This document shows, piece by piece, positions 17,215-28,548 of a DNA stretch of 64,000 nucleotides (position 1 is the first letter of the stretch; each line of letters starts with the position of its first letter). Under the pieces are notes generated by a model. The model was not told where the DNA came from. It worked only from the letters and a program-made list of their open reading frames with translations, and searched no databases. The DNA is taken from positions 372,001 to 436,000 of the forward strand of contig NZ_QOHH01000003.1 of NCBI RefSeq assembly GCF_003319105.1, given 5' to 3'. This DNA is from Blastococcus sp. TF02-09 (lineage in GTDB: Bacteria > Actinomycetota > Actinomycetes > Mycobacteriales > Geodermatophilaceae). A program made the position numbers and the translations under genes.

Positions 17215-17388
17215 CGGCTGTCCTCACGGGACCTGACCTCGTGGCTGCTCGTCGTGCTCGACGGCTCCCTCTCCCGGCTCGCCGCCGATCCGGAGTTCAC
17301 GGCCGAGCACCAGCGCGCCACCCTGCGCGACGTGGTCCGCCGCGTGCTCGCCCCTGCCCCACCCGCTCAGGACGGCTCGTCCCGCTAG
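17215..17388 (+). pseudogene. C-terminal remnant of a TetR-family regulator
   Basis: After a stop at 17212-17214 the frame reads LTSWLLVVLDGSLSRLAADPEF and continues to a Val/Arg helix and stop TAG 17386-17388. This is the classic last two helices of TetR-type ligand-binding domains. No helix-turn-helix or other upstream TetR sequence exists in the 270 bases before it, so the gene has lost its 5' two thirds. The 3' 92 bases are also read on the opposite strand as the tail of the MFS gene. Confidence 0.6.
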
Positions 17389-18658
17389 GGCTCGCAACAT
17401 CGCGGCCTCCGGTCAGGTCGGTGGCGAGCAGCACGACCAGGACCGCGCCTGCCAGGACAGCTGCGGCGAGGAACCCGGTGGTGACGGCGACGGCGTCCGC
17501 CACCGGGCCGAGCAGCAGCGGGGACAGGAACTGCCCCAGGAAGATCGCCGTCCCGGACAGCGCCATGACGCGGCCGCGCAGCCGCTGCGGCGAGGCATCC
17601 TCGAGCACGATCGTCAGCGACGGGAGGGCCAGGGCCATCCCGACGCCGAAGGCGGCCTGCGCGAGCACGACGATGCCGAGGACGTCGGTGGTGGCGAGGG
17701 CGACGAAGGCGGCCGTCCAGGTCAGGTAGGTGCCGCGCAGCAGGCCGGCGTGCCCGACGCGGGCGACGGCGGCGGCGTAGCCGAGCCCGGCCACGCTCAT
17801 CGCGACGGACATGGACGTGCTCAGCGCGGCGACGGCGAACGGCGCGCGGACACCGAGCTCGGCCTGCCGCAGCGGGACCAGGACGAGCAGCCCGTACAGC
17901 AGGACGGTCCCGGTCGCGAGCAGACCGCAGAGGCCCACGATCCGCGGACGGCGGCGCAGCAGTTGCCCGACGCGCTCAGCGTCGTGTCCGTCGTCCGCCG
18001 CGGCCCCGGCGCCTCCGCTCTGCGCCGTCTCATCGGTCCGCGGCGGCAGAGCCAGCCACGTCGCCACGCCCAGGGGGATGCCCACCAGGTACAGCGCGAA
18101 CGGGGCCTGCCACGAGAGACCGCCGAGGGCGCCGCCGAGCAGCGGCCAGGCGACCCCGCCCAGACTGGTCGCCGTCGTGCGCCACCCCATGACCTGGTCC
18201 CGGCGCGCGCCCCGGTGCAGCTCCAGGAGGACCACGGTGGTGCCGGTGAAGACGGCGGCGGCGCCGATGCCGAAGACGATCCGGGTGGCGATCAGCGCGG
18301 CGTAGGAGTCGACCACCAGCCCGGCGCCACCGGCGCCTCCGTACACCAGCAGTCCGGCCGCCAGCGGGGCGCGCGACCCGTACCGGTCGATAGCCCAGCC
18401 CACGAGCGGACTGGCCAGCGCCAGGCTCAGGGCGTGGCTGGTCAGCACCAGGCCGGCCGCGGTGCTGCTCAGCGAGAGCTCTGCACGGATCAAGAGCAGC
18501 ACCGGGGACAGCACCGCGCCGGCCATCACCGTCAGCGTCGAGCCGAGCAGCAGCACCACCAGTGCGCCGGAGCCGCCCCGCCCCTCCGGCTCCTCGGCAC
18601 CCGCGAGCGGTGCGGTCGAGGGCGCGTCCACGTGCCGGGGCTCAGGCCGGGTAGGCAC
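17297..18658 (-). CDS. MFS transporter, drug-efflux type
   Basis: A 453-residue 12-helix permease. The signature loop between helices 2 and 3 is visible (PLVGWAIDRYGSRAPLAAG), as are IFGIGAAA-type helix 4 and the central charged linker TDETAQSGGAGAAADDG. Export of a drug or redox-active compound is plausible from its pairing with an FMN reductase and divergence from soxR. Its start overlaps the upstream FMN reductase stop by 17 bases. The last 30 residues (about 424-453) are Arg/Gly/Pro-rich and are read antisense through the TetR remnant, so the original stop appears to have been lost. Confidence 0.88.
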   Translation of the reverse strand: MPTRPEPRHVDAPSTAPLAGAEEPEGRGGSGALVVLLLGSTLTVMAGAVLSPVLLLIRAELSLSSTAAGLVLTSHALSLALASPLVGWAIDRYGSRAPLAAGLLVYGGAGGAGLVVDSYAALIATRIVFGIGAAAVFTGTTVVLLELHRGARRDQVMGWRTTATSLGGVAWPLLGGALGGLSWQAPFALYLVGIPLGVATWLALPPRTDETAQSGGAGAAADDGHDAERVGQLLRRRPRIVGLCGLLATGTVLLYGLLVLVPLRQAELGVRAPFAVAALSTSMSVAMSVAGLGYAAAVARVGHAGLLRGTYLTWTAAFVALATTDVLGIVVLAQAAFGVGMALALPSLTIVLEDASPQRLRGRVMALSGTAIFLGQFLSPLLLGPVADAVAVTTGFLAAAVLAGAVLVVLLATDLTGGRDVASPSGTSRPERVGQGRARGGPRRAGWRAGARP

Positions 18659-19184
18659 GGTTCGCCCGCCCGGCGCGCAGTGCGACGGCCCACCAGGTGA
18701 GCTGGTCCAGCAGCCGGGCCGCGGCGACCGTGACCGCGTCCGGGTCCTTCACCGCCCCGTCGCCGTCGAAGCACTCCCAGGCCAGCGGAAAGCTCACCGT
18801 CTCGCGGACCGTGACGGCGTGGAGCTCGGCGAACACCAACCGCAGGGCCTCGACCGCCCGCAACCCACCGGAGATGCCGCCGTAGGAGACGAAGCCGATG
18901 GGCTTGGCGAACCACTCGGCCCGCAGGCTGTCGACCGCCGCCTTCAGCGGTCCCGGGAAGGAGTGGTTGTACTCCGGCGTTACCACCACGACGGCGTCCG
19001 CTCCGGCGATCGCGGTGGCGAAGTCCTCACCGGGCACGTCGAGCGCCGCCAGGTCGACCACGTCCACCGCCAGGTCCGCCCGGCATGCGGCCTCGCCGGT
19101 GAACCAGGAGGCCACGGTGGGCCCGAAGCGTCCGGGTCGTGTGCTGGCCACCAGGACGGCGAGTCGGAGGGGGGCGTGGTCCAT
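18642..19184 (-). CDS. NADPH-dependent FMN reductase family protein
   Basis: A flavodoxin-fold protein of 180 residues: LRLAVLVASTRPGRFGPTVASW gives the phosphate-binding loop STRPGR, VVVVTPEYNHSFPGPLKAAVD is the strongly diagnostic flavin-binding motif, and FVSYGGISGGLRAVEALR follows. It reduces FMN or quinones/dyes with NADPH. ATG 19184 has a GAGGAG ribosome site at good distance. It is the first gene of a two-gene operon with the MFS transporter and is read from a promoter with a SoxR-type operator. Confidence 0.92.
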   Translation of the reverse strand: MDHAPLRLAVLVASTRPGRFGPTVASWFTGEAACRADLAVDVVDLAALDVPGEDFATAIAGADAVVVVTPEYNHSFPGPLKAAVDSLRAEWFAKPIGFVSYGGISGGLRAVEALRLVFAELHAVTVRETVSFPLAWECFDGDGAVKDPDAVTVAAARLLDQLTWWAVALRAGRANRAYPA

Positions 19185-19243
19185 GCGGGAGATCTCCTCA
19201 ACGGCGTGTACGTGCCGGGAGGGGGTCCGACCCGGCGCGCCGC

Positions 19244-19274
19244 ACGCTAGGACCTCAACAATTGTTAAGGTCAA
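19244..19274 (-). promoter_or_regulatory. SoxR-type promoter and operator with 19-base spacer
   Basis: On the minus strand TTGACC (19274-19269) and TAGCGT (19249-19244) form a -35/-10 pair separated by 19 bases. Between them lies CCTTAACAATTGTTGAGG, an 18-base near-perfect palindrome at 19253-19270 (one mismatched pair), closely resembling known SoxR boxes of the CCTCAAGn-type. An overlong 19-base spacer with an operator inside is the hallmark of promoters activated by MerR-family proteins. It would drive the FMN reductase-MFS operon, and the same site sits 8 bases ahead of the soxR GTG, allowing autoregulation. Confidence 0.85.
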
Positions 19275-19277
19275 CTC

Positions 19278-19802
19278 GTGGACCCGACGCAGGAAGCCGA
19301 CGGCTCACCGCCCGGGGGGCGCGATCGGCGGCCGATCGCGCGCGAGCTGACCGTCGGGCAGCTCGCCGCCCGCGGCGGCGTGACGGTCTCGGCACTGCAC
19401 TTCTTCGAACGGGTCGGCCTGCTCACCAGCACACGCACGGCCGGCAACCAGCGCCGCTACCGCCGGGACACACTGCGCCGGATCGCGCTCATCCGCGTCG
19501 CCCAGCGGACCGGCATCCCGCTGAAGGAGGTCGCCGAGGTCCTGGCTGTGCTGCCGCAGCAACGGACCCCGACCCGCGAGGACTGGGCGCAGCTGTCCCA
19601 GAGCTGGCAGGCGCGCCTCGACCAGCGCATCCGTCGTCTCCAGCAACTCCGCAACGAGTTCACCGACTGCATCGGCTGCGGCTGCCTGTCCATCGACCGC
19701 TGCCTCCTGGTCAACCCCGACGACCAGCTCGGCGCGAACGGACCAGGACCACGAGTGCTCGACCTGGAACCCGCCGAGCCCCCCAGGGATCAGCTGCCCT
19801 GA
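19278..19802 (+). CDS. soxR: Redox-sensitive transcriptional regulator SoxR
   Basis: A MerR-family activator of 174 residues. The winged HTH starts at ELTVGQLAARGGVTVSALHFFERVGLL and includes RYRRDTLRRIALIRVAQRTGIPL. A dimerisation helix (WAQLSQSWQARLDQRIRRLQQL) leads to the [2Fe-2S] cluster loop CIGCGCLSIDRC with cysteines 131, 134, 136 and 142, the exact SoxR spacing. In actinobacteria SoxR senses redox-active metabolites such as quinones and phenazines rather than superoxide alone. The operator in front and the divergent FMN reductase-efflux operon identify the probable regulon. GTG 19278 is the start; the C-terminal tail is proline-rich. Confidence 0.95.
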   Translation: MDPTQEADGSPPGGRDRRPIARELTVGQLAARGGVTVSALHFFERVGLLTSTRTAGNQRRYRRDTLRRIALIRVAQRTGIPLKEVAEVLAVLPQQRTPTREDWAQLSQSWQARLDQRIRRLQQLRNEFTDCIGCGCLSIDRCLLVNPDDQLGANGPGPRVLDLEPAEPPRDQLP

Positions 19803-19857
19803 TCCTCGGGATCCCGCGGCGAGCCGTCCGGTGTGCAGCCGGGTGGCGGCTCGGTGA

Positions 19858-21624
19858 TCAGGGAGAGCCGGCGACCCCGGCCATGGACACGTCGGCGATG
19901 AGGTCCTCCAGGTCCGGGAGCGGGGCAGGCCGGCCGAAGAGATACCCCTGGGCGAGGCGGCAGCCGAGGCGCTCCAGGATCTGCACGTGCGCCGGCCGCT
20001 CGACGCCCTCGGCGATCACTCGCAGGCCGAGGGTCTCGGCGAGCTGCAGGATGGCGCCGGCGAGCACGACCGCGTCGGCGTCGGTGTCGAGCGGGTCGAC
20101 GAAGCTCCGGTCGATCTTGAGGGTGCGCAGCGGGAAGCGCTGCAGGTAGGCCAACGACGAGTAGCCGGTGCCGAAGTCGTCGATGGCCAGGTGGACGCCC
20201 TGCGCGGCCAGTGCCTGCATGCGGTGCGCGGCGGTTCCCGGGTCGCTCATCACGACCGTCTCGGTGATCTCCAGGGTCAGCTGAGCCGGCGACAACCCAC
20301 TGCCGGCCAGCGCCGCACGCAGATCCTCGGCGAGGTCGGGGTGACCCAGCTGCCGGGCGGAGAGGTTCACGCTCAGCGTCAGCGGGTCCACGGTGGGGTG
20401 GGCGCGCCGCCAGGCAGCGACCTCGGTGCAGGCGCGCTCCAGGATCTGTCGACCGATGGGCAGGATCAGATCGGTCGACTCGGCCAGAGGGATGAAGACG
20501 TCGGGCGGGACGAGCCCGCGCGTCGGGTGCTGCCAGCGGGCGAGCGCCTCGAGTCCGGTGAGCCGGCCGGTACCGAGTTCCACCACCGGCTGGTACCACG
20601 GCCGGATCTCCCCGCGGTCCACTGCCAGCCGCAGCTCCGCCTCGAGCTCCAACCGCTCCAGCGCCTGCTGGTGCATGGCGGGCTCGAAAACCTCGGCCCG
20701 GCCGCCGCCGGCCCGCTTGCCCGCGTACATCGCCAGGTCGGCGTCGCGCAGCAGCGTGCCGGCGTCCCGGTCACCCACGCCGACCACGCCGATGCTGGCG
20801 TCCAGCACGAGGCTCCGGCCGGAGACCTGCACCGGACGGCGGATGGCCTCCCGGAGCCGGTGAGCGGCATCCAGCGCACCCGAGGACCCGGCCGGGTCGG
20901 CGACGAGCACGGCGAACTCGTCCCCACCGAGCCGGGCGCACATGTCGGTGTCCCGGACCACCTGCCGGAGCCGGCCGGCCATCTCGATCAGCACCTCGTC
21001 GCCGACGAGGTGGCCGAAGGAGTCGTTGACGGACTTGAAGTCGTCGAGATCGACCAGGAGCAGCGCCCAGTGGCCGCTGTCGGCGCCGAGCTGCCCGATC
21101 CGCCGCAGCAGCAGCCGGCGGTTCGGCAACCCGGTCAGCGGATCGTGGTCCGCGCTGTGGGCCAACTGCGACTGGGTGCGCTCGAGCCGATCCGCCATCG
21201 CGTCGAACGCCACGGCCACCTGTCCGAGCTCGTCGGGCCGGACCGCACCCACGCGGGAGGAGAGCTCTCCGCGCCCCAGCTTCTCCGCCGCCGCCCGGAG
21301 GGCCATCAGCGGACGCAGCACCGAGCGGGCCAGCCGTGATCCGACGACGGTGGCCACCAGGAGCCCGCCGACGCAGACGCCGGCGAAGGCCATCAGCGCC
21401 TCCTCGCGAGCCGCGGTGATCGCCGCCAGGTGCGCATCCCACTCGCTGCGGGGCCCGGTGACCAGCCGGTGCGCCGACTCGTTGATCTGACTGAGGGAGA
21501 AGTACGCCAAGGCGGCGAGATTCAGCAGCGGCAGCAGCATGATGGCGACGCCCAGCCGGAAGCGGGTCGTCAGCGACATCCGGCGGAGCCACCGAGTCCG
21601 GGCCACCGTCGTCTCGTTCGTCAC
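19858..21624 (-). CDS. HAMP-GGDEF-EAL protein (c-di-GMP cyclase/phosphodiesterase)
   Basis: A 588-residue membrane signalling protein: one transmembrane helix near residues 25-45, a short periplasmic loop, a second near 78-98, a HAMP domain (about 98-150), GGDEF (about 155-320) with DPLTGLPNRRLLLRR and intact GGDEF at 233-237, then EAL (about 335-580). The EAL metal and substrate motifs are intact: LEALARW, VNLSARQL, LEITETVVM, DDFGTGYSSLAYL, KIDRSFV, AEGVE and QGYLFGRP. Both activities are therefore possible; which dominates cannot be read from sequence. It converges on soxR and starts upstream of the SpoIIE phosphatase end. Confidence 0.93.
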   Translation of the reverse strand: MTNETTVARTRWLRRMSLTTRFRLGVAIMLLPLLNLAALAYFSLSQINESAHRLVTGPRSEWDAHLAAITAAREEALMAFAGVCVGGLLVATVVGSRLARSVLRPLMALRAAAEKLGRGELSSRVGAVRPDELGQVAVAFDAMADRLERTQSQLAHSADHDPLTGLPNRRLLLRRIGQLGADSGHWALLLVDLDDFKSVNDSFGHLVGDEVLIEMAGRLRQVVRDTDMCARLGGDEFAVLVADPAGSSGALDAAHRLREAIRRPVQVSGRSLVLDASIGVVGVGDRDAGTLLRDADLAMYAGKRAGGGRAEVFEPAMHQQALERLELEAELRLAVDRGEIRPWYQPVVELGTGRLTGLEALARWQHPTRGLVPPDVFIPLAESTDLILPIGRQILERACTEVAAWRRAHPTVDPLTLSVNLSARQLGHPDLAEDLRAALAGSGLSPAQLTLEITETVVMSDPGTAAHRMQALAAQGVHLAIDDFGTGYSSLAYLQRFPLRTLKIDRSFVDPLDTDADAVVLAGAILQLAETLGLRVIAEGVERPAHVQILERLGCRLAQGYLFGRPAPLPDLEDLIADVSMAGVAGSP

Positions 21625-21746
21625 GCGGGAGGCATCGACAGGACTGCGAGCGCGCTGAACCGGCCGGCCGGCCGGTCACTCCTTTCGGGTCGTCCACCGC
21701 ACCGACGGGCGGGGAGACCGTGTGCCGGCCGGGCGCCGCCGAGGTG

Positions 21747-23906
21747 CTACCCCGGCTGACCCTCGACGTCCCGGGGAGGTGGCACGTTCGGTGGGACGAC
21801 GTTGGGGCCGGCCTGGGCTGGCCGTGGTCGGTCCTGCCGGAACAGCCGGATGGCGATGAGGGCGACGTCGTCGTCCGGCTCGGCCGGCAGCATCCGGGCC
21901 AGCAGCTCGTCGCACAGCTCGTCGAGGTCCCGGCCGGCGAGGTCCTCCAAGGTGTCCTGCAGGCGCTGAGTGCCCTGGTCGAGGTCCTGGTCGCGGCGCT
22001 CGACGAGCCCGTCGGTGTAGAGGAGCACCACCGCGTCCCGATCCAGCACGACCTCGGACTCGTGCCGTGCACTGTCGGGTCGCACTCCGAGCAGCAGATC
22101 CGCCCTGGCGCCGATCAGCGGGTGCACGGTGCCGTCGGGGTTGATCACGAACGGCGGCGGATGGCCGGCGTTCGAATAGCGCAGGCGGGTGATCCCCCGC
22201 GCCAGCTCGTCGGGGGTCTGCTCCAGCCGGGCGAGTGCGACGGTGGCCGCGGTGCCGACCATCAGCCGCTCCATCACCTCGTCGGCCTGGCGGAGGATCG
22301 CTGCGGGGTGCTGGTCGTCCAAGGCGCCGATCGACCGGACGATGGTGCGGATCTGACCCATCGCGGCGGCGGCCTGGGTGTCGTGGCCGATGACGTCGCC
22401 GATGGCCAGCACGGTGGCGCCCCCGGGCTGCAGGAACGCGTCGTACCAGTCGCCGCCGACCTGCGCTGCCTGGGCTGCGGGTACGTAGCGGACGACGATC
22501 TGCCCGTGGTCGGGTTGCGGTGGTGCGGTGAGCAGCGACCGCTGCAGACCCTCGGCCAGGCTGCGCTGCTCGCGGTAGAGCCGGGCGTTGTCGAGGGCCA
22601 GGCCCGCGCGCCCGGCGATGTCCGCGGCCGTGTCGAGGTCCTCGGCGGACACCGCGCCGCGAGCGGGGCCGTTGAACAGCGTCAGCAGGCCGCCGGTCCG
22701 GCCGCGGCCCCTCAGCGGCAGCACGGCCACGCTCTCCGGGGCCAGTTGCTCGATCAGCTCGGTGGCCTCGCCGGCGGTCAGCACCGCGCGGATCTGCTCG
22801 GTCGCGTCCCGCTCGACGATCACGGGCTTCCCTGTCGTCAGGGCGCGGGCCAGCAACGACTTGTCGGTCGCCGCGGTCACCCGGACACGGGCGTAGGCCT
22901 CGACCAGTGGCCGTTGGTCCGGATCGGCATGCCAGTGCCCGACGTCGCGCAGCGCACGTCGGACGTTGGTGTGCTGCTCGTCGCTGACCAGGCTGACCAG
23001 GCACCAGTCGGCCAGCATCGGGACCACCAGCTGAGCGAGACGGGCGACAGCCTCCTCGGCGTCCAGGGTGTCGGTGAGCTGGCGGGTGACCTGGGCGAGC
23101 AGTTCGTTGCGTTGCTGGACCCGGTACCGCTCGGTGATGTCCAGGAAGTAGAGCGCCACTCCGCCGCCCTCGGGCGTTGCTCGCACCTCGTACCAGGCGT
23201 TGAGCGGTTCGGGGTAGTAGGCGTCGAAGGTGGCCGGCTGACCGGTGTCCTTGGCCCGGCGGTAGCCGGCTTCGAAGTCGGTGCCGACGGTCGAGGGGAA
23301 CAGCTCCCAGATGATCCCCCCGATCAGCTCGGCGCGCGGTCGCCCCAGCGCCTTCTCGGCCTGCGCGTTCACGTAGGTGATCCGCCAGTCCGCGTCCATG
23401 GCCAGATAGCCGACGGCCATGCCCTCCAGGGCGCCGGCAACGCGGTCCTGGGACAGCCGGCGGTCGGTGACGTCCCAGGCGGCGCCCAGCAGCCGGACGG
23501 CGACCCCGGCCTCGTCGCACAGAGCCCGACCCCGCGCGGCGATCCACCGCAGCGACCCGTCGGCGCGCACCACCCGGTACTCGGCCTGGTAGTCGCCGCA
23601 CTCGGCGATCGCGGAGTGGAGCAGTTCTCCGACCTGGCCCACGTCGTCGGGATGGATGCGTGCGTTGAATCCCTCGATCGTCTGGTCGAAGGTCGCCGGT
23701 GTCAGGTCGAACAGCTCCAGCAGCCGGTCGTCCCACGCCAGCCGGCCGGTGCTCAGATCCCAGTCGAAGGTGCCGATCCCGGCTGCGGCGCGGGCCAGGT
23801 CCAGCAGCTCCACCGACTCCGGGGAGACCTCGACATCACGGACGTCGGCGGCCCCAGCCACCGCAGCGCCCTCGTCGGCGTCCGCCCGTCCCCCGGCCAC
23901 CTGCAC
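21747..23906 (-). CDS. PAS-PAS-GAF-SpoIIE-type PP2C phosphatase
   Basis: A soluble multi-sensor phosphatase of about 719 residues from GTG 23906. Domains in order: PAS with PAC (about 40-150), second PAS (155-265), GAF (275-445), and SpoIIE-like PP2C (465-690). Catalytic metal motifs are GGDWYDAF (D486), AIGDVIGHD (D504), the SNAGHPPP segment, LLYTDGLVERRD and DDDVALIAI. Such proteins dephosphorylate anti-anti-sigma factors in partner-switching pathways of stress sigma factors. The upstream in-frame extension to 24329 overlaps the divergent kinase gene and is of poor composition. The divergent neighbour encodes a matching HATPase anti-sigma-type kinase, with a shared 171-base control region. 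Confidence 0.9.
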   Translation of the reverse strand: MQVAGGRADADEGAAVAGAADVRDVEVSPESVELLDLARAAAGIGTFDWDLSTGRLAWDDRLLELFDLTPATFDQTIEGFNARIHPDDVGQVGELLHSAIAECGDYQAEYRVVRADGSLRWIAARGRALCDEAGVAVRLLGAAWDVTDRRLSQDRVAGALEGMAVGYLAMDADWRITYVNAQAEKALGRPRAELIGGIIWELFPSTVGTDFEAGYRRAKDTGQPATFDAYYPEPLNAWYEVRATPEGGGVALYFLDITERYRVQQRNELLAQVTRQLTDTLDAEEAVARLAQLVVPMLADWCLVSLVSDEQHTNVRRALRDVGHWHADPDQRPLVEAYARVRVTAATDKSLLARALTTGKPVIVERDATEQIRAVLTAGEATELIEQLAPESVAVLPLRGRGRTGGLLTLFNGPARGAVSAEDLDTAADIAGRAGLALDNARLYREQRSLAEGLQRSLLTAPPQPDHGQIVVRYVPAAQAAQVGGDWYDAFLQPGGATVLAIGDVIGHDTQAAAAMGQIRTIVRSIGALDDQHPAAILRQADEVMERLMVGTAATVALARLEQTPDELARGITRLRYSNAGHPPPFVINPDGTVHPLIGARADLLLGVRPDSARHESEVVLDRDAVVLLYTDGLVERRDQDLDQGTQRLQDTLEDLAGRDLDELCDELLARMLPAEPDDDVALIAIRLFRQDRPRPAQAGPNVVPPNVPPPRDVEGQPG

Positions 23907-24077
23907 CCGCCTCGTCCATCGCCGTCGGGGCCAGGCGGCCCCGTTGCATTGTGCCCGACCGGTGTCCCCGCGCAGATCGCAGGCGTGGGCACCCGACCGG
24001 CCGGGCGCCGCTCGGGTGGCCGATTGTGCGACGGCGCCTACCGTGGACGGGGCCGCCTCACCCGGACACGCGCGGCG

Positions 24078-25094
24078 ATGATGGGGGTTGGACCGTTGGG
24101 CCTCGAGACCACTCGGACCACTGACGACCGCGGCCGACCGCCCGGCACGGAGCCGGACGGCTGTGCGGGGCCGGGATTCCGGCACGACGCGGTGCTCTAC
24201 GACTCTCTCGACGAGCTGGCCGCCATCGCCGCCCCGTTCCTCCTCGAGGGGTTGGCCGCCGGGGACGGTGCGGTGATCGCCGCTGGTCCGGCCACCACCG
24301 CCGCGATCCGGGCAGCCGTCGGCGACCACCCGCTGGTGCTGTCACTCGAGAGGCAGGCGCTGTACCGGGCGCGGACCCCGACGGCGATCAAGGCGTTCCG
24401 CGGGCTGGGTGAGCAGGCCAGCCCCGGGCGACGGGTCCGCGTCGTGGGCGAGGTCGACTTCGGCACCACCACCGCCGACCGGGTCGAGTGGCAGCGGTAC
24501 GAGGCGGTCATCAACGCCGCGTTCGCGTCGTCGCCGCTGTGGGGCCTGTGCGCGTTCAGCACCGACCTGCCCGAACCGCTGCTGGCCACCGCCCGGCACA
24601 CCCACCCACACCTGGTCGACGACGACGGGCGCGCCACCAACGCCGACTACGTCGATCCGGTGACCTATCTGGCCGGCCTTCCGGTACCCGACGAGCCGCT
24701 GGAACGCACCCCGCCGGCGCTGGCCGCCGACGACGTCACCGACTTCATCGCGCTCCGCCGGGCCGTCCGCGCCCACCTGGCCGCCGTCGACGGCCCTCCC
24801 GACCTTCTCGAGGACTTCCAGCTGGCCGTGGACGAGATGACCTCCAACGGCATCCGGCACGGTCGTCGACCGGTCAGCCTGCGACTGTGGACCGCCCCGG
24901 GGACGGTCGTGTGCACCATTCGCGACGCCGGAGCCGGACCGAGCGACCCGTTCGCCGGATACGGACCGGCGCACGGCGAGGACCTGTCGGCGGGCGGCAT
25001 GGGGCTGTGGCTGGCCCGTCAGCTCTGCGACCACGTGGCTCTGCGGGCCGGGGAGCGCGGCAACAGCGTCCGACTCACCACGCACTGGTCCTAG
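24078..25094 (+). CDS. RsbA-type anti-sigma regulatory kinase (MEDS domain + HATPase)
   Basis: About 338 residues. Residues 30-200 match the MEDS (DcmR-like sensory) domain: HDAVLYDSLDELAAIAAPFLLEGLAAGDGAVIA and later CAFSTDLPEPLLATARHTHPHL. Residues 215-338 are a GHKL ATPase with N-box DEMTSNGIRHG, G1 box DAGAGPSDPF and G2 box GGMGLWLARQLCDHV. This domain order is typical of actinobacterial anti-sigma factor RsbA-family proteins, which act with STAS antagonists and PP2C phosphatases. No STAS or sigma gene is adjacent, so the partner must lie elsewhere. ATG 24078 or 24081 may be used; neither has a strong ribosome site. Confidence 0.85.
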   Translation: MMGVGPLGLETTRTTDDRGRPPGTEPDGCAGPGFRHDAVLYDSLDELAAIAAPFLLEGLAAGDGAVIAAGPATTAAIRAAVGDHPLVLSLERQALYRARTPTAIKAFRGLGEQASPGRRVRVVGEVDFGTTTADRVEWQRYEAVINAAFASSPLWGLCAFSTDLPEPLLATARHTHPHLVDDDGRATNADYVDPVTYLAGLPVPDEPLERTPPALAADDVTDFIALRRAVRAHLAAVDGPPDLLEDFQLAVDEMTSNGIRHGRRPVSLRLWTAPGTVVCTIRDAGAGPSDPFAGYGPAHGEDLSAGGMGLWLARQLCDHVALRAGERGNSVRLTTHWS

Positions 25095-25117
25095 GCAGCA
25101 TTTCCTGCTCGACGCTG

Positions 25118-28042
<2,925 letters not shown>

Positions 28043-28130
28043 GTTGTCGGCCACCGAATCGGGCCACTGAAGCGGAGCTCCCCCGGATCATCCCAACGGG
28101 ACACGGAGGCGCAGCCCGAGGTCGGGCGAC

Positions 28131-28534
28131 GGACGAGTCAGCCTGTACGCCGGGTTCTGTCCCCGGGTGCCTCACGGCCTCCCGATGGGCGGTCATCCAT
28201 CTAGGCCTGTCGTTGCCGGCAGGCTCGAGCGGTCTACCCGCAGGCTCGGGCGGGCCGCCCTCGAACGCCTGCGCAGGACGGCGGCGAACCGTCGTCCCTT
28301 CTTGACCTTGCTCCGGGTGGGGTTTACCGAGCCACACCGGTCACCCGGTGTGCGGTGGTCTCTTACACCGCCGTTTCACCCTTACCAGTGCGAGCACTGG
28401 CGGTCTGTTCTCTGTGGCACTGTCCCGCGGGTCGCCCCGGGTCGCTGTTAACGACCACCCTGCCCTGTGGAGCCCGGACGTTCCTCGGCGGCGGGGTCTC
28501 CCCCGCCGACGCGACCGCCCAGCCGACTCGTCCG
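28131..28534 (-). ncRNA. rnpB: RNase P RNA, bacterial type A
   Basis: The catalytic RNA that trims tRNA 5' ends. On the minus strand it opens GGACGAGTCGGCTGG and closes CAGGCTGACTCGTCC, giving the long P1 helix. Conserved region I (GAGGAACGTCCGGGCTCC) lies at 28469-28486, conserved region V (ACAGAACCCGGCGTACAGGCT) at 28140-28160, and the GGTAAACCCCACCCGGAGCAAGG segment gives the L15 loop that binds the tRNA CCA end. About 404 nucleotides, normal for type A. Its 5' end is only about 15 bases from the stop of the DUF3307-like gene on the same strand. Reading frames across this stretch are spurious. Confidence 0.97.
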
Positions 28535-28548
28535 TCGTGGTCGGCAGT

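Noticed and set aside
21720-24077. Long plus-strand open frame opposite the SpoIIE phosphatase gene running into the MEDS kinase
   Set aside because: Composition is antisense of a clear PAS-GAF-PP2C gene; kinase domains begin only after 24078.
28149-28535. Open frames on both strands over rnpB
   Set aside because: The region folds as RNase P RNA with all universal motifs; peptides are meaningless.
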